NCBI GenBank assembly: GCA_037013495.1
Contig: CM072803.1
Coordinates: 50,419,627 to 50,483,626, forward strand
Source of the DNA: Hippophae tibetana
Taxonomy: Eukaryota; Streptophyta; Magnoliopsida; Rosales; Elaeagnaceae
Direction: 5' to 3'
DNA length: 64,000 nt
Shown in pieces: positions 63,961-64,000 of this stretch. The translations under genes were made by a program, and so were the position numbers. Each line of letters starts with the position of its first letter. Positions within the stretch are counted from its first letter, which is position 1. The notes beneath the pieces are model-generated. The model saw nothing but the letters and a program-made list of their open reading frames with translations. It did no database searches and had not been told where the DNA came from.

Positions 63961-64000
63961 ATCATATTTCACTAACTCTTACTCTTAGAATGGGGCTGAA
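63961..64000 (+). repeat. First 40 bases of a G monomer, truncated by window
   Basis: The last bases carry 'atcatatttcactaac' and end 'ggggctgaa', the G head, as expected after X in the N'-X-G-E order. The array continues to the right of the window. Confidence 0.9.

Larger units (their letters stand above)
1..64000 (+). repeat. Satellite DNA array, ~547-bp monomer, 117 full copies
   Basis: Every monomer carries the same ordered landmarks: 'atcatattt' start, 'cctagatttctaggg', 'ccacaataacttataaat', 'gagaattattgatctc', 'aaatttaaatag', 'gtagtatttatttcgcc', 'ttttataatatag', 'tctatgattattttc', 'gtaagtcttaattcc', 'cctcccttcc', 'gatggatagaggtt', 'ttacctagctag' and 'gctattgtggatgagcg'. I located 118 starts, from 1, 546, 1092, 1643 and 2189 to 63415 and 63961, spaced 544-558 bp apart, mostly 546 or 547. 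Orientation never flips and no foreign insertion interrupts the series. Both edges are cut inside the array, so its true length exceeds 64 kb. No reading frame above about 70 codons is present, consistent with non-coding satellite. Length near 3 x 182 bp could fit three nucleosomes, but I found no convincing internal trimer. Array identity is certain; family name and chromosomal location are unknown. Confidence 0.98.

Noticed and set aside
1-64000. 5S rRNA gene cluster, which can also have units of about 500 bp
   Set aside because: No segment resembles a 5S gene: no G+C-rich ~120-bp conserved core or internal control region could be seen, and the monomer is A+T-rich throughout.
1-64000. CRISPR array or other repeat-spacer structure
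   Set aside because: The units are contiguous with no unique spacers, and a 547-bp period is far outside CRISPR dimensions.
1-64000. Transposon or LTR-derived tandem repeat
   Set aside because: No terminal inverted repeats, LTR ends, primer binding site, polypurine tract or protein-coding remnant was seen within the monomer. A distant origin from a mobile element cannot be excluded but nothing supports it.
1-64000. TATA-like 'ttttataatatag' as a promoter in each monomer
   Set aside because: In A+T-rich DNA such matches are expected by chance, and no transcript or downstream gene is evident. Satellite transcription would need RNA data.

Overview
The whole 64 kb window is a single uninterrupted head-to-tail satellite DNA array. 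I placed 117 complete monomers plus a 40-base start of the next one, all on the same strand and in the same phase. Monomers begin, in the phase used here, at the base after the 'tagc' or 'tggc' that ends each unit. Lengths run from 544 to 558 bp, nearly all 546 or 547 (mean 546.7). The sequence is A+T-rich, roughly 70% by eye. I see no gene, RNA gene, transposon, telomere repeat or unique sequence, and both ends of the window lie inside the array.

This organisation (kilobases of tandem monomers arranged in multi-monomer higher-order repeats, HORs) points to eukaryotic constitutive heterochromatin such as a centromere, pericentromere, subtelomere or knob. The sequence alone does not tell me the species, or whether it is plant or animal, and I do not recognise the monomer as a named satellite family.

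Layout. 1-2052: four more divergent monomers, no clear HOR. 2053-10251: HOR I, exactly three copies of a 2733-bp five-monomer unit, almost identical to each other. 10252-12024: three transitional monomers. 12025-24045: HOR II, a six-monomer plan (E1-N-D-G-E2-G2) with seven-monomer variants. 24046-47012: HOR III, one six-monomer copy, then copies of 7, 7, 8, 7 and 7 monomers (D-G-S-N'-H-N"-N; the 7-mer is about 3828 bp). 47013-64000: HOR IV, built from D-G-S-N'-H'-N'-X-G-E (4918 bp, nine monomers) with a nested four-monomer cassette N'-X-G-E (about 2185 bp) amplified on its own.

Type letters are my own labels, assigned from diagnostic bases: E 'tttgaataactc' with 'ctgggtttg'; N 'attgcactaac' with 'cggtttcaaa'; N' 'cggtttgaaa' with 'gccattaaaaac'; N" is an N head on an E1 tail; S 'ctcagtttg'; D 'gggattgaaa' with 'gcatattcattatg'; G 'ggggctgaaa' with 'gtcgataatg'; H and X 'ggggttgaaacgtag' (H has 'aaaggtacaacc', X has 'aaatttattacg').

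The interest of the window is the fossil record of unequal crossover and conversion in the array: chimeric monomers, an exact monomer duplication, HOR copies sharing private variants, and several mosaic junctions at the same place in the monomer (offset about 380-410, next to 'gtaagtcttaattcc'). Positions and type calls come from reading by eye. Identity percentages, relation to known satellites and chromosomal location would need a dot plot, a database search and mapping.
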